Assembly: GCA_002366795.1 (NCBI GenBank)
Contig: DFBX01000015.1
Coordinates: 1 to 10,772 of the forward strand
Direction of reading: 5' to 3'
Source: Rhodobacteraceae bacterium UBA3069
GTDB lineage: Bacteria; Pseudomonadota; Alphaproteobacteria; Rhodobacterales; Rhodobacteraceae
DNA length: 10,772 bases
This document shows positions 1 through 7,271 of this stretch, piece after piece. Positions within the stretch are counted from its first letter, which is position 1. The number at the start of each line of letters is the position of its first letter. A model generated the notes under the pieces. That model ran no database searches. It saw nothing but the letters and a program-made list of their open reading frames with translations, and had not been told where the DNA came from. The translations under genes were made by a program, and so were the position numbers.

Positions 1-287
1 ACAAAGGCCCGGATGTGCGGGCGTTCCTGTCCCGGCCCAACTGCCGCATCCACCTGATCCAGCTGCCGCCATACTGCCCTCACCTGAACCCCATTGAGCG
101 CCTCTGGGCCGTCATGCACCAACACGTCACCCACAACCGGAACTACCCCACCCAAAAGCAGTTTGCCGAGGCTATTCTGGCCTTTTTCCGAGAAACCATC
201 CCCAAGAAATGGCAGGACTTCCGAAATCAGGTCACCGATAACTTCCGCATCATATCAGATCAAAATCTTCGGGTTTTCGAGGGATAG
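1..287 (+). mobile_element. IS630-family transposase, C-terminal part (5' end outside window)
   Basis: The reading frame is open from the window edge (first full codon at base 3) to the TAG at 285-287, giving about 94 residues. It carries PYCPHLNPIERLW, the signature around the last acidic residue (the E of NPIER) of the DDE catalytic triad in IS630/Tc1-type transposases; this family inserts at TA dinucleotides. The two upstream catalytic Asp residues and the N-terminal helix-turn-helix would lie outside the window, so completeness cannot be judged. The GTG at 15 is internal to the frame and is not a true start. The terminal inverted repeat should lie shortly after 287, but it cannot be identified without the other end. 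The family call is firm; whether the element is active is unknown. Confidence 0.85.
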
Positions 288-688
288 GGGTATACTTGTC
301 GATAAGGCTGTGACCACACTGCAGATGCCCGGTTCCCGGCACTGCCGCATCCGGGTTTCATGCCCGTCACCACAAAATGCCGCCGCAGCGCAGCAAGTAT
401 GGGCCACTGCGCACAGGCAGCGCGCGAATAGCTGTGCTTGTTGCACAAAATCAACGCCCCCACTCGCTGACACCCGCCCTGCGATGGCAGCACGCCCCCT
501 GCCAGATTATAGAAGCTTTCCTGTACATCAGGGGTCCAAGCAAACAAACCCGCTTTGGTATACCAAGCATATCTATCCGCGCGAGAGTTGTATAACGCGC
601 AAGCCATGCAACAGGTCGGCTGGTGGATAAATGGGCAGGAATCGCTATCCTCGTCCTAGCCGATTGCCGGGCCCGACGATCTTGAGGG
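288..688. other. Gene-free stretch between the transposase and the SDR remnant
   Basis: No open frame here has recognisable protein similarity; the short frames on both strands look like chance in GC-rich DNA. The stretch should contain the right end of the IS630-type element just after 287. Its only clear signal is the palindrome at 555-566, listed separately. Base composition is a little more AT-rich around 520-600 than in neighbouring genes, as expected for a promoter region of the genes to the right. Confidence 0.5.
555..566. promoter_or_regulatory. Palindromic operator candidate TTGGTATACCAA (site 1)
   Basis: A perfect 12-base inverted repeat centred between 560 and 561. It shares the core TGGTATACCA with sites at 4018-4027 and 5913-5928. 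The core matches the remembered UxuR/ExuR consensus (TTGGTATACCAA) of GntR-family regulators of hexuronate genes in enterobacteria. It lies about 120 bases before the SDR remnant at 689 and would regulate rightward transcription into the SDR and EamA genes. No regulator gene is in the window, so the cognate protein is inferred. Confidence 0.6.
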
Positions 689-978
689 CTGGAAACCGAC
701 ATCATCGACGGCGCGGATGCTTTGGGCCTGTCCAACAAATGCGGAGTAGCTAAATGCGATGTGTCCCCGGCACGCTGGACAGCCCCTCGCTGCATGGCTG
801 GCTGCGCGCCATGGGCGATTATGACAAGACCCGCAAAGCATTCGAGGCGCACCAGCCCATAGGCCGCATCGCCACGACCGAGGAAATCGCCCACCTTGCT
901 GTCTACCTTGGTTCGGACGAGAGTGCCTGAACAACTGGTCAGGCCCATGTCGTCGACGGGGGCTGGGCCGTAGGCTAA
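689..978 (+). pseudogene. SDR-family dehydrogenase remnant, resembling 2-keto-3-deoxy-L-fuconate dehydrogenase
   Basis: Bases 766-978 read PGTLDSPSLHGW, then QPIGRIATTEEIA, YLGSDESA, a TGA at 928-930, and TTGQAHVVDGGW up to TAA at 976-978. This is the C-terminal third of a classical SDR. The DSPSL...GDY...QPIGR arrangement is typical of enzymes that oxidise 2-keto-3-deoxy-L-fuconate in the non-phosphorylating L-fucose pathway. In another frame, 689-766 reads ETDIIDGADALG and ends AKCDVS, like the N-terminal Rossmann part of an SDR. The two parts meet at about 760-766, so the middle, with the Ser/Tyr/Lys catalytic residues, is missing. The internal stop replaces what is usually an aromatic residue before TTGQ. 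The C-terminal identification is good; the N-terminal part is tentative. It ends 11 bases before the EamA gene. Confidence 0.7.
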
Positions 979-989
979 GAATTGCACCC

Positions 990-1861
990 ATGGGCACCGC
1001 CCGCCCCCGCGAGGAAAAGGACACCGCCGGCCTGCTGCTGATGATGCTGGCGGTGACGTTCTTCACCTGCATCGACACCTCGGCCAAGTGGCTGATCCTT
1101 GGTGGCCTGCCCGCGCTTCAGGTCGTGTTCACACGCTACGCGGTGCATTTCATCGCCGCCAGCCTGCTGTATCTGCCGCAGGAAGGCGCGGGTGCGCTGC
1201 GGTCAAACAGGTGCTTCGGTCCTGCTTCCTGATGGGCAGCACCATGTGCAATTTCACCGCGCTGCAATACCTGCCCATCACCGTGACCACGACGATCATG
1301 TTCGCGGGGCCGGTGGTGGTGACGCTGCTGTCGATCCCGATCCTGAAGGAAAAGGTCGGGCTGCGCCGGATCATGGCGGTGCTGGCGGGGTTTTCCGGTG
1401 TGGTGATCGCAATCCAGCCATGGGGCGCGGCGTTTCACCCGGCGATGTTCCTGTCCCTGGGCGCGCTTTTTATGGCATCGCTTTATATGATCATGACGCG
1501 GATGCTGGCCGGGGTCGAGGCGAACTCGACCCAGCAAATCTGGTCCTCGGGGATCGCGGCGGCGGCGCTCATGCGCTTCGTGCTCACGGGCTGGCAATGG
1601 CCCGAGGCACCGCTGCAATGGGCGGTGTTCATCGCCGTCGGCCTGGTCGGCGCGGCGGGGCATATCTGCGCCACCATCGCACATTGCTGGGCCGATGCGT
1701 CGCTGCTGGCGCCGGTGATCTATATCCAGATTTTCCAGGCGGCATTCGTGGGGGTGTTGGTGTTCGACACATGGCCCACGGTCTGGACGCTGGGCGGCGG
1801 CATGGTGATCATCGTATCGGGCCTGTATATCTGGCAGCGCGAACGCAGCGTCGCCCGATAA
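990..1861 (+). pseudogene. DMT-superfamily (EamA) transporter, frameshifted
   Basis: Two frames together make one drug/metabolite transporter of about 290 residues with the usual two EamA repeats of five membrane helices. The first frame starts at ATG 990 and reads through GLLLMMLAVTFFTCIDTSAKW and FTRYAVHFIAASLLYLP. The second takes over at VLRSCFLMGSTMCNF (from 1211) and runs to the TAA at 1859-1861, ending in LYIWQRERSVAR. The shift falls at about 1206-1211; the total length (872 bases) fits loss of one base. Such inner-membrane proteins usually export or import small metabolites; the substrate cannot be deduced. There is no clear ribosome binding site before 990, and the gene follows the SDR remnant by 11 bases, as in an operon. 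The break could be real or a one-base sequencing error. Confidence 0.8.
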
Positions 1862-1870
1862 GGCGTTGAT

Positions 1871-1900
1871 ACAAAAACAAAAGCCGGGGGTTTCGCCCCG
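1871..1900 (-). terminator. Rho-independent terminator for the minus-strand SDR operon
   Basis: On the minus strand a CGGGG/CCCCG stem (1896-1900 with 1885-1889) around a 6-base loop is followed by GCTTTTGTTTTTGT (1884 down to 1871). The hairpin plus T-rich tail lies 36 bases past the stop of the SDR gene (1936). It also separates it from the convergent EamA gene, which ends at 1861; on the plus strand the T tract is missing, so the action is mainly leftward. Confidence 0.65.
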
Positions 1901-1935
1901 CCTTCCATATTCCTGAAAAGGAGTGTGTGAAAGGG

Positions 1936-2673
1936 TCAGCCGCGCCCGATATAGGGCATGGCACTGGCCATCACGGTCATGAACTGCACGTTCGCCTCTA
2001 GTGGCAGCGACGCCATATGCTGCACCGATTTCACCACGTTGGACACGTCCATCACAGGTTCGACAGCGATAGAGCCATCTGCCTGCGGCACGCCCTTGGT
2101 CATAGCCTGCGCCATGTCGGTCAGCGCATTGCCGATATCGATCTGCCCGCAGGCAATGTTGAACGCCCTTCCGTCAAGCGAGATGGATCGCGTCAGCCCC
2201 GTGATCGCATGTTTTGACGTTGTATAAGCGGCAGATCCCCAACGCGGCACATAGGCCGAAACCGAACCGTTATTGATGATCCGCCCGCCTTGCGGGTCTT
2301 GCCCGCGCATCCGTTTGAACGCCTCGCGCGCACAAATGAATGAGCCGGTCACATTGATGTCGATAAGCCCGCGCCAGTCGTCCACGCTCAACTCGTCGAT
2401 GGTGGTGCCCAGAACCGCAACGCCCGCGTTGTTGAACAGAACGTCCAGATGGCCCCATGTGTCGATCGCCTTGTCGAAAGCCGCGGCCACCTGTCCTTCG
2501 TCTGCCACGTCGCAGGGCAAGGGCAGCGCGTTCGGGTGGTCTTTTGCAATCTCCTGCAAGGGCTCTGGGTTGCGCCCGATCAGGCCCACGTTCCAGCCCG
2601 CTTCAAGAAAAGCAAGCGCCGTGGCCTTGCCGATCCCGCGCCCCGCGCCGGTGATGATGATGCTTTGTGCCAT
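1936..2673 (-). CDS. Short-chain dehydrogenase/reductase (SDR), intact
   Basis: A 245-residue classical SDR, the normal family length. Visible motifs are the nucleotide-binding TGAGRGIG (residues 8-15), CDVAD (54-58), NNAG (81-84), the structural Asn in INVTG (N107), catalytic Ser137, and Tyr150-x3-Lys154. R34, just after the second beta strand, suggests possible NADP(H) use, but this is an inference. The start chosen is ATG 2671-2673, 16 bases after the dehydratase stop, preceded by a purine-rich AAGGGGGCAGGG; the frame stays open further upstream but only as overlap with the dehydratase. The substrate is unknown; from its neighbours a polyol, sugar lactone or sugar acid is likely. It is the second gene of the operon that begins with the dehydratase pseudogene, and is followed by a terminator at 1871-1900. 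Confidence 0.9.
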   Translation of the reverse strand: MAQSIIITGAGRGIGKATALAFLEAGWNVGLIGRNPEPLQEIAKDHPNALPLPCDVADEGQVAAAFDKAIDTWGHLDVLFNNAGVAVLGTTIDELSVDDWRGLIDINVTGSFICAREAFKRMRGQDPQGGRIINNGSVSAYVPRWGSAAYTTSKHAITGLTRSISLDGRAFNIACGQIDIGNALTDMAQAMTKGVPQADGSIAVEPVMDVSNVVKSVQHMASLPLEANVQFMTVMASAMPYIGRG

Positions 2674-2689
2674 GCCCTGCCCCCTTGGT

Positions 2690-3950
<1,261 letters not shown>

Positions 3951-4017
3951 GGCTTTACCTCCCTGAGGGGCGGCGCGATCGAATCCCGCCTCTTGTCGTT
4001 TCGACAGACTTCGCAAA

Positions 4018-4027
4018 TGGTATACCA
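4018..4027. promoter_or_regulatory. Palindromic operator candidate TGGTATACCA (site 2)
   Basis: A perfect 10-base inverted repeat centred between 4022 and 4023, in the divergent gap between the dehydratase (start 3950, leftward) and the RraA remnant (about 4064, rightward). It lies 68 bases before the dehydratase start, a position suited to repressor or activator control of either promoter. It shares its core with the sites at 555-566 and 5913-5928. Confidence 0.6.
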
Positions 4028-4052
4028 AATACAAGACCAAATCGCGTACCAA
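4024..4052 (+). repeat. Three ACCAA half-sites at exact 12-base spacing
   Basis: ACCAA occurs at 4024-4028, 4036-4040 and 4048-4052, each start 12 bases after the last. The first copy is the right half of the palindrome at 4018-4027, so the others may be additional half-sites for the same regulator. Twelve bases is somewhat more than one helical turn. The motif is short, so this may be chance. Confidence 0.3.
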
Positions 4053-4063
4053 CGAACGAGGAC

Positions 4064-4474
4064 ATGACGACCGACCACAGCGTTCTCGGCACCTTGTGGC
4101 GCTGGCGTTCGCATGTGTACCATGGTTGCTGGGGCTGATACTCGCGGCGATGCACGGGACACGCAACGGTTCACCAGTGGCGACCAGTTTTGCGGCATGT
4201 TGAAAAACAAGGGCGCGGCGAGGTTCTTCACCGATGGCGCGATGCGCGACTACGATGGCATCCTAGCGATCGACCCGCCCGCGTCGTGCGCACAGTCCTG
4301 CTTGGCGGCTTGCAGATCAACAGCGGCGATCTGATCGTGGCCGACCGCAACGGCGTGGTCGTTTTGCCCCATGCGCAGATCAACGCGGTGATTGGGCGGT
4401 TGCGCCACGTTGCCGAGCTGGACGCCGCGCTAGAGAAAAAGTTGCCGCCGGATTCTGCGATCCGCTGGATATGA
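4064..4474 (+). pseudogene. RraA-family protein remnant (HMG/CHA aldolase-like)
   Basis: Two frames hold pieces of an RraA-type fold protein, a family with class II HMG/CHA aldolases, oxaloacetate decarboxylases and RNase E regulators. The first piece reads GDQFCGMLKNKGAARFF and TDGAMRDYDGILA (about 4176-4266), containing the conserved TDGAxRD motif. The second, in another frame, reads LLGGLQINSGDLIVADRNG and VVVLPHAQ and ends AALEKKL...IRWI at TGA 4472-4474. About 25 residues that normally join these pieces are missing, and most of the N-terminal domain is absent. ATG 4064 opens a frame reading MTTDHSVLGTLWRW that could be the old N-terminus, but this boundary is tentative. The gene is divergent from the dehydratase and probably once shared the operator at 4018-4027. 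Confidence 0.7.
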
Positions 4475-4515
4475 ACGCGGTGCTGACCGATGGCCGCGCG
4501 GTGGAGGTTACGTAA
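4471..4515 (+). pseudogene. Possible C-terminal stub of a lost gene (14 codons)
   Basis: An ATG overlaps the stop of the RraA remnant as ATGA (4471-4474) and reads MNAVLTDGRAVEVT before TAA at 4513-4515. The overlap is the usual arrangement for coupled genes, and the tail GRAVEV resembles the extreme C-terminus of Gfo/Idh/MocA-type oxidoreductases. At this length the match is weak; it may simply be chance. Confidence 0.2.
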
Positions 4516-4547
4516 ACTCCGCCGCGCAGGCCTTTGTTAAACGGGCA

Positions 4548-5465
4548 TTACAGCCTTTTCTTCGCCTCGGCCGCCATGTCCAACCCGTTCAGCGCGCCGA
4601 CCCTGTCGGAAATGCTGGGCACGTAATCCTGCGCGTGGCCGGTTGCCTCGGCATGGATGAAATACTGCCGCGCGGCACTGGCCATGACGTTCATTACATC
4701 TGCCTCTGCCATCATTGCATTCAGGTATTTCAGGTCCTTGGACCCGTTGGCGATGGTGAATTTATGCACCTCAAGGTCACGATCCACGAGGTAGCACATG
4801 AAGGTATCAAAAAAACCATTGTTCAGCCGGCTGCCGCCGATCACCTCGCGGAACTTCGCAGGGGGGATACCGACCTTTGCGCCAACCGCTGCTGCCTCGG
4901 CAAACAGCGACACATAGCCCATCGAGATAAAGTTCATCAGCAGTTTCATCTTGTGGCCCGCGCCCACCGGGCCGACATGGGTGATATTGCCCGCCCAGCA
5001 GGAAATCACCGGTTTCAGTTGTTCGAACAAGGCGTCGTCGCAGCCTACCATGGCATCCAGCGTGCCCTCCTCGGCCTCTTTCGGGGTGCGGCCCAGGGGC
5101 GCGTCCACCATGTGACCGCCTTTCGCGGCCAGTTCTTCGGACAAAGCCAAGGTCGAGGTGGGATCGGCGGTCGTGGTGTCGATCACCACCAGCCCTTCGC
5201 GCGCGCCGGCCAGAATGCCATTCGCACCGCGCATGACCCCTTCGACCTGGGGCGAATTGGACAGGCAAATATGGATGATATCGCAGTTCGCGGCCATTTC
5301 GGCAGGGCTGACCGCCTCGGTCGCGCCCATGCCCACAAGGCTTTCCACCGGTGTGCGGTTGCGATGCCCCTTGACCCACAATTCGTGCCCGGAAAGCCGC
5401 AAATTTTTGGCCATACCGTGGCCCATGAAACCCACACCGATAACCCCTATGACAGGTTTGCTCAT
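4548..5465 (-). CDS. HIBADH-family NAD(P)-dependent dehydrogenase, YihU-like substrate motif
   Basis: An intact 305-residue beta-hydroxyacid dehydrogenase. The Rossmann motif is GVGFMGHGMAKNL (10-22). The substrate loop, DAPLGRTPKEAEEGTL (121-136), has GRTP where most 3-hydroxyisobutyrate and tartronate semialdehyde reductases have SGG. Catalytic Lys174 and Asn178 lie in GAGHKMKLLMN, and the conserved KDL is at 243-245. The family reduces semialdehydes or oxidises beta-hydroxyacids such as L-threonate. A GRT motif at this place is known in sulfolactaldehyde reductase YihU, so the substrate probably carries an extra anionic group; which one is inference. ATG 5463-5465 follows GGGAGG at good spacing. 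It is the second gene of a leftward operon, 21 bases after the truncated SDR. No sulfoquinovose genes are in the window. Confidence 0.88.
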   Translation of the reverse strand: MSKPVIGVIGVGFMGHGMAKNLRLSGHELWVKGHRNRTPVESLVGMGATEAVSPAEMAANCDIIHICLSNSPQVEGVMRGANGILAGAREGLVVIDTTTADPTSTLALSEELAAKGGHMVDAPLGRTPKEAEEGTLDAMVGCDDALFEQLKPVISCWAGNITHVGPVGAGHKMKLLMNFISMGYVSLFAEAAAVGAKVGIPPAKFREVIGGSRLNNGFFDTFMCYLVDRDLEVHKFTIANGSKDLKYLNAMMAEADVMNVMASAARQYFIHAEATGHAQDYVPSISDRVGALNGLDMAAEAKKRL

Positions 5466-5486
5466 GTCATTTCCTCCCTGAAATGC

Positions 5487-5852
5487 TTACAGACTGGCGG
5501 TGATCCCGCCATCGACGAACAACGCATGCCCGTTCACCAAACCGAACGCGGGCGCGGGCGCGGGCAGGAATACGTCAGCGCCGACCAGTTCCTCAACCTT
5601 GCCCCAACGGCCCTGCGGCGTTCGTTTTTCCAGCCAGGCGGTGAATTCCGGATCGGCCACAAGCGCTGCGTGCAGCGGCGTTTTGAAATAGCCCGGCGCG
5701 ATGGCGTTGCAGTTCAACCCGTGCCGCGCCCAATCGGTGGCCCTGCCCTTGGTCAAGTTGGCAATCGCCCCTTTCGAGGCCGTGTAGGGCGCGACCCCCA
5801 CAGAAGAACCGGTGATCAGAGAGCGTTGCCCCGTTAGGTCGATCTGGTTCAT
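5487..5852 (-). pseudogene. SDR (gluconate 5-dehydrogenase-like) with large in-frame internal deletion
   Basis: The 121-codon frame begins MNQIDLTGQRSLITGSS, the usual start of gluconate 5-dehydrogenase-type SDRs. It then jumps to VGVAPYTASKGAIANLTKG, carrying catalytic Tyr23 and Lys27, and continues to a normal C-terminus (NAIAPGYFKTPL, GHALFVDGGITASL). About 130 residues are missing: the rest of the Rossmann fold with the GIG, NNAG and catalytic Ser segments. The frame is intact and has a start (ATG 5850-5852) with GGAGGG upstream, so a short protein could be made, but it cannot bind NAD(P) normally. The stretch FLPAPAPAFGLVNGH also differs from the usual FLASDASSFVNGH, which suggests further drift. 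It heads the operon with the HIBADH gene, 61 bases downstream of the operator at 5913-5928. Confidence 0.85.
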
Positions 5853-5881
5853 TTTCCCTCCGTTTCGGCGCCTTGATCCGG

Positions 5882-5887
5882 TTGACA
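5882..5887 (+). promoter_or_regulatory. Possible -35 box (TTGACA) for the rightward idonate dehydrogenase gene
   Basis: A perfect TTGACA stands in the divergent gap. No good -10 hexamer lies at the usual 16-18 base spacing (CTTGAT at 5905-5910 is the nearest), so this is only a candidate. The operator at 5913-5928 would overlap the transcription start of such a promoter. Confidence 0.25.
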
Positions 5888-5912
5888 AATCGGCGCAAAA
5901 CCTTCTTGATGG

Positions 5913-5928
5913 AAATGGTATACCATTT
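5913..5928. promoter_or_regulatory. Palindromic operator candidate AAATGGTATACCATTT (site 3)
   Basis: A perfect 16-base inverted repeat centred between 5920 and 5921, the longest of the three sites in the window. It sits in the 120-base divergent gap between the leftward SDR/HIBADH operon (start 5852) and the rightward idonate dehydrogenase/LysE pair (start 5973), so one bound dimer could control both. The symmetry and core fit a GntR-family (FadR/FCD, UxuR-like) operator. Confidence 0.7.
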
Positions 5929-5972
5929 AAGCACTGATGCAAGCGCATCCCGCTTATCCGAGGAGACAACCG

Positions 5973-6314
5973 GTGAAAGCCCTTTATGCCTATGCATCGC
6001 ATGACCTGCGCCCGTCGGATTGCGACGTCGAATCCCACGGCCCCGGCCAGGTCCGCGTGACCATCGCGCCGGGCGGCACCTGCGCGGAATGCCTTCGGGC
6101 GCTGCACGCCACCGGCAAGAAACTGAGCCTGACCGGTTTCTTCCGTTTCCACGAGGGATTCCGCACCGCAATCGTGTTGATGCAAAACTGGCTGACCGAC
6201 GCGGCCCAGCAGGTCACGCATTCCTTCAAGCTGACCGATTTCGCCTATGCCTTCGCCATGGCACAGAACCGCACCAGGGCGATAAAAGTGCAACTGGGTT
6301 CCGCCGGATGCTGA
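5973..6314 (+). pseudogene. idnD: L-idonate 5-dehydrogenase with large in-frame internal deletion
   Basis: The 113-residue frame starts at GTG 5973 after a good GAGGAGA site. Residues 1-37 (MKALYAYASHDLR...PGQVRVTIAPGGTC) are the N-terminus of a zinc-dependent alcohol dehydrogenase, ending at the first catalytic zinc Cys. Residues 38-113 are the C-terminus, with the idonate dehydrogenase-type TGFFRFHEGF and RTRAIKVQL. About 220 residues in between are gone, including the rest of the zinc sites and the NAD Rossmann domain, so the enzyme oxidising L-idonate to 5-keto-D-gluconate must be dead. The frame is preserved across the deletion. Its stop (6312-6314) overlaps the LysE start (6308), which points to translational coupling and may explain why the frame persists. 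The neighbouring gluconate 5-dehydrogenase-like SDR would have used its product. Confidence 0.82.
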
Positions 6315-6914
6315 CCTTTGCCGCCGCCGTATTCTTTCTGATCATCACGCCGGGGCCGGGTGTGCTGTCCACGGCTGGCATTGGCTCTGCCTTCGGCTTT
6401 CGCGCCGGATTGCGCTATGTCACCGGGTTGTTCATCGGCAACAACCTTGTGGGGATTGCGGTAATTTCCGGCGTTGCGGCGATTGTACTGGCGGTTCCGG
6501 TGGTGCGCACAGTGCTGATGGTCGCTTCGGTCTGCTACCTGCTGTACCTGGCGGCGAAAATCGCCCTCGCCGGATCGCGCATCGCCTTTATCGAGGCAGC
6601 CATCGCCCCCGGCCTGATCGCCGGTATCGCACTGCAAGCGATCAACTCCAAGGCCTATGCGGTGAACACCACGCTTTACGCGGGCTTTCCCTTTGCGCCT
6701 GACAATCTGGTTTTCGAAACGCTGACCAAAGTCCTGATCCTGAACGCGATCTGGATACCGATCCATCTGGCCTGGTTGTTCGCCGGAGCGAGCTTGCACC
6801 GTCTGAACCTGTCCGAGGCCGCGCAGCGGCGGATCAACCACCTTATGGCAGCCGTCCATGCTGGCCGTGGTCGCCTTGGCGCTAATCGCAGGAATACGTG
6901 GGCAAACCACATGA
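6308..6914 (+). pseudogene. LysE-family exporter with a frameshift near the 3' end
   Basis: Starts at ATG 6308, overlapping the idonate dehydrogenase stop. It shows the LysE/RhtB signature TPGPGVLS (residues 14-21), hydrophobic segments at about 1-20, 36-62, 66-88 and 140-162, and the NPK-like position INSKAYAV (112-119). This family exports amino acids or related small molecules across the inner membrane. The main frame is right up to about residue 182 (RRINHLMA); the last helix (MLAVVALALIAGIRGQTT) is in another frame from 6858 to TGA 6912-6914. The total of 607 bases fits one inserted base at about 6848-6857. Unshifted, translation runs on to TAA 6944-6946 with a hydrophilic tail instead of the last helix. 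Function may be reduced or lost; a sequencing error is possible. Confidence 0.75.
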
Positions 6915-6951
6915 AAAACGAACGGTATCCAATTGGCAACGCATAATTATT

Positions 6952-7199
6952 ATGGTGACTGTCCAGTTTCAAACACCCCGTTTAAAAACGTGTGCTGGAC
7001 CTGATGATCGACCAGGGGGGGCGATGACATCTGCATCCTTGCCAATTTTCCGAACAGTTCCTGATTTCCGATGCCGAGCGAGCAACACTGACGCGGCTGA
7101 ACTTTGAAAATTTGGCGGGCCGCGCGCCGGTGATCGTCACCATCAGCCATTTCGCCACCCAAATCTTAGTGGACCGCGCGGCCAAGGAAAAGGCGATGG
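6952..7199 (+). pseudogene. DapA/dihydrodipicolinate synthase-family aldolase remnant
   Basis: Pieces of the N-terminal half of a class I aldolase of the DapA/NanA/KDG aldolase family. KRVLDLMIDQG (from 6986) is followed, after an extra G in a G7 run (7015-7021), by DDICILANF; then, after one missing T (7046-7049), by SEQFLISDAERATLTRL and GRAPVIVTISHFATQI, ending KAMGA. The two shifts cancel. The catalytic Lys region and the whole C-terminal half are missing. ATG 6952 (MVTVQFQTP) may be the old start, with a further small loss before KRVLD. Enzymes of this kind cleave or dehydrate 2-keto-3-deoxy sugar acids, the products of the IlvD/Edd dehydratase, so it fits the locus. Confidence 0.75.
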
Positions 7200-7268
7200 G
7201 CGCGGGACCCGCAGAACATCCTGAGCCCAAACAAGATGCTGCCCGATGGACCCGCATTCAAAGGCTGA
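7200..7268 (+). pseudogene. C-terminal tail of an FAD-linked oxidase
   Basis: The frame ARDPQNILSPNKMLPDG ends PAFKG and TGA at 7266-7268. DPxNILxPxKML closely matches the end of FAD-linked oxidases of the GlcD/D-lactate dehydrogenase type (typically DPxGILNPGK). It starts exactly where the DapA remnant loses its homology, so a deletion appears to have fused two genes and removed most of both. It ends 3 bases before the FAH-family start. The piece is short, so the identification rests on one motif. Confidence 0.5.
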
Positions 7269-7271
7269 TAC

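Noticed and set aside
290..295. GTATAC as a fourth operator copy
   Set aside because: Only the 6-base core is palindromic; the flanks do not match TGG/CCA, so it is below the level of the three accepted sites.
1136..1684. A 182-codon minus-strand frame inside the EamA region
   Set aside because: It is highly charged (His/Arg/Asp-rich), the usual antisense of a membrane protein gene.
4548..5465. Evidence for a sulfoquinovose or sulfolactaldehyde pathway
   Set aside because: Only the GRTP motif points there; no isomerase, kinase, aldolase or sulfonate exporter of such a pathway is in the window, so no pathway is claimed.
4635..5837. A 400-codon open frame on the plus strand, the longest in the window
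   Set aside because: It lies opposite the HIBADH gene and the SDR stub, has no recognisable motif, and is explained by GC-rich third positions of the true genes.
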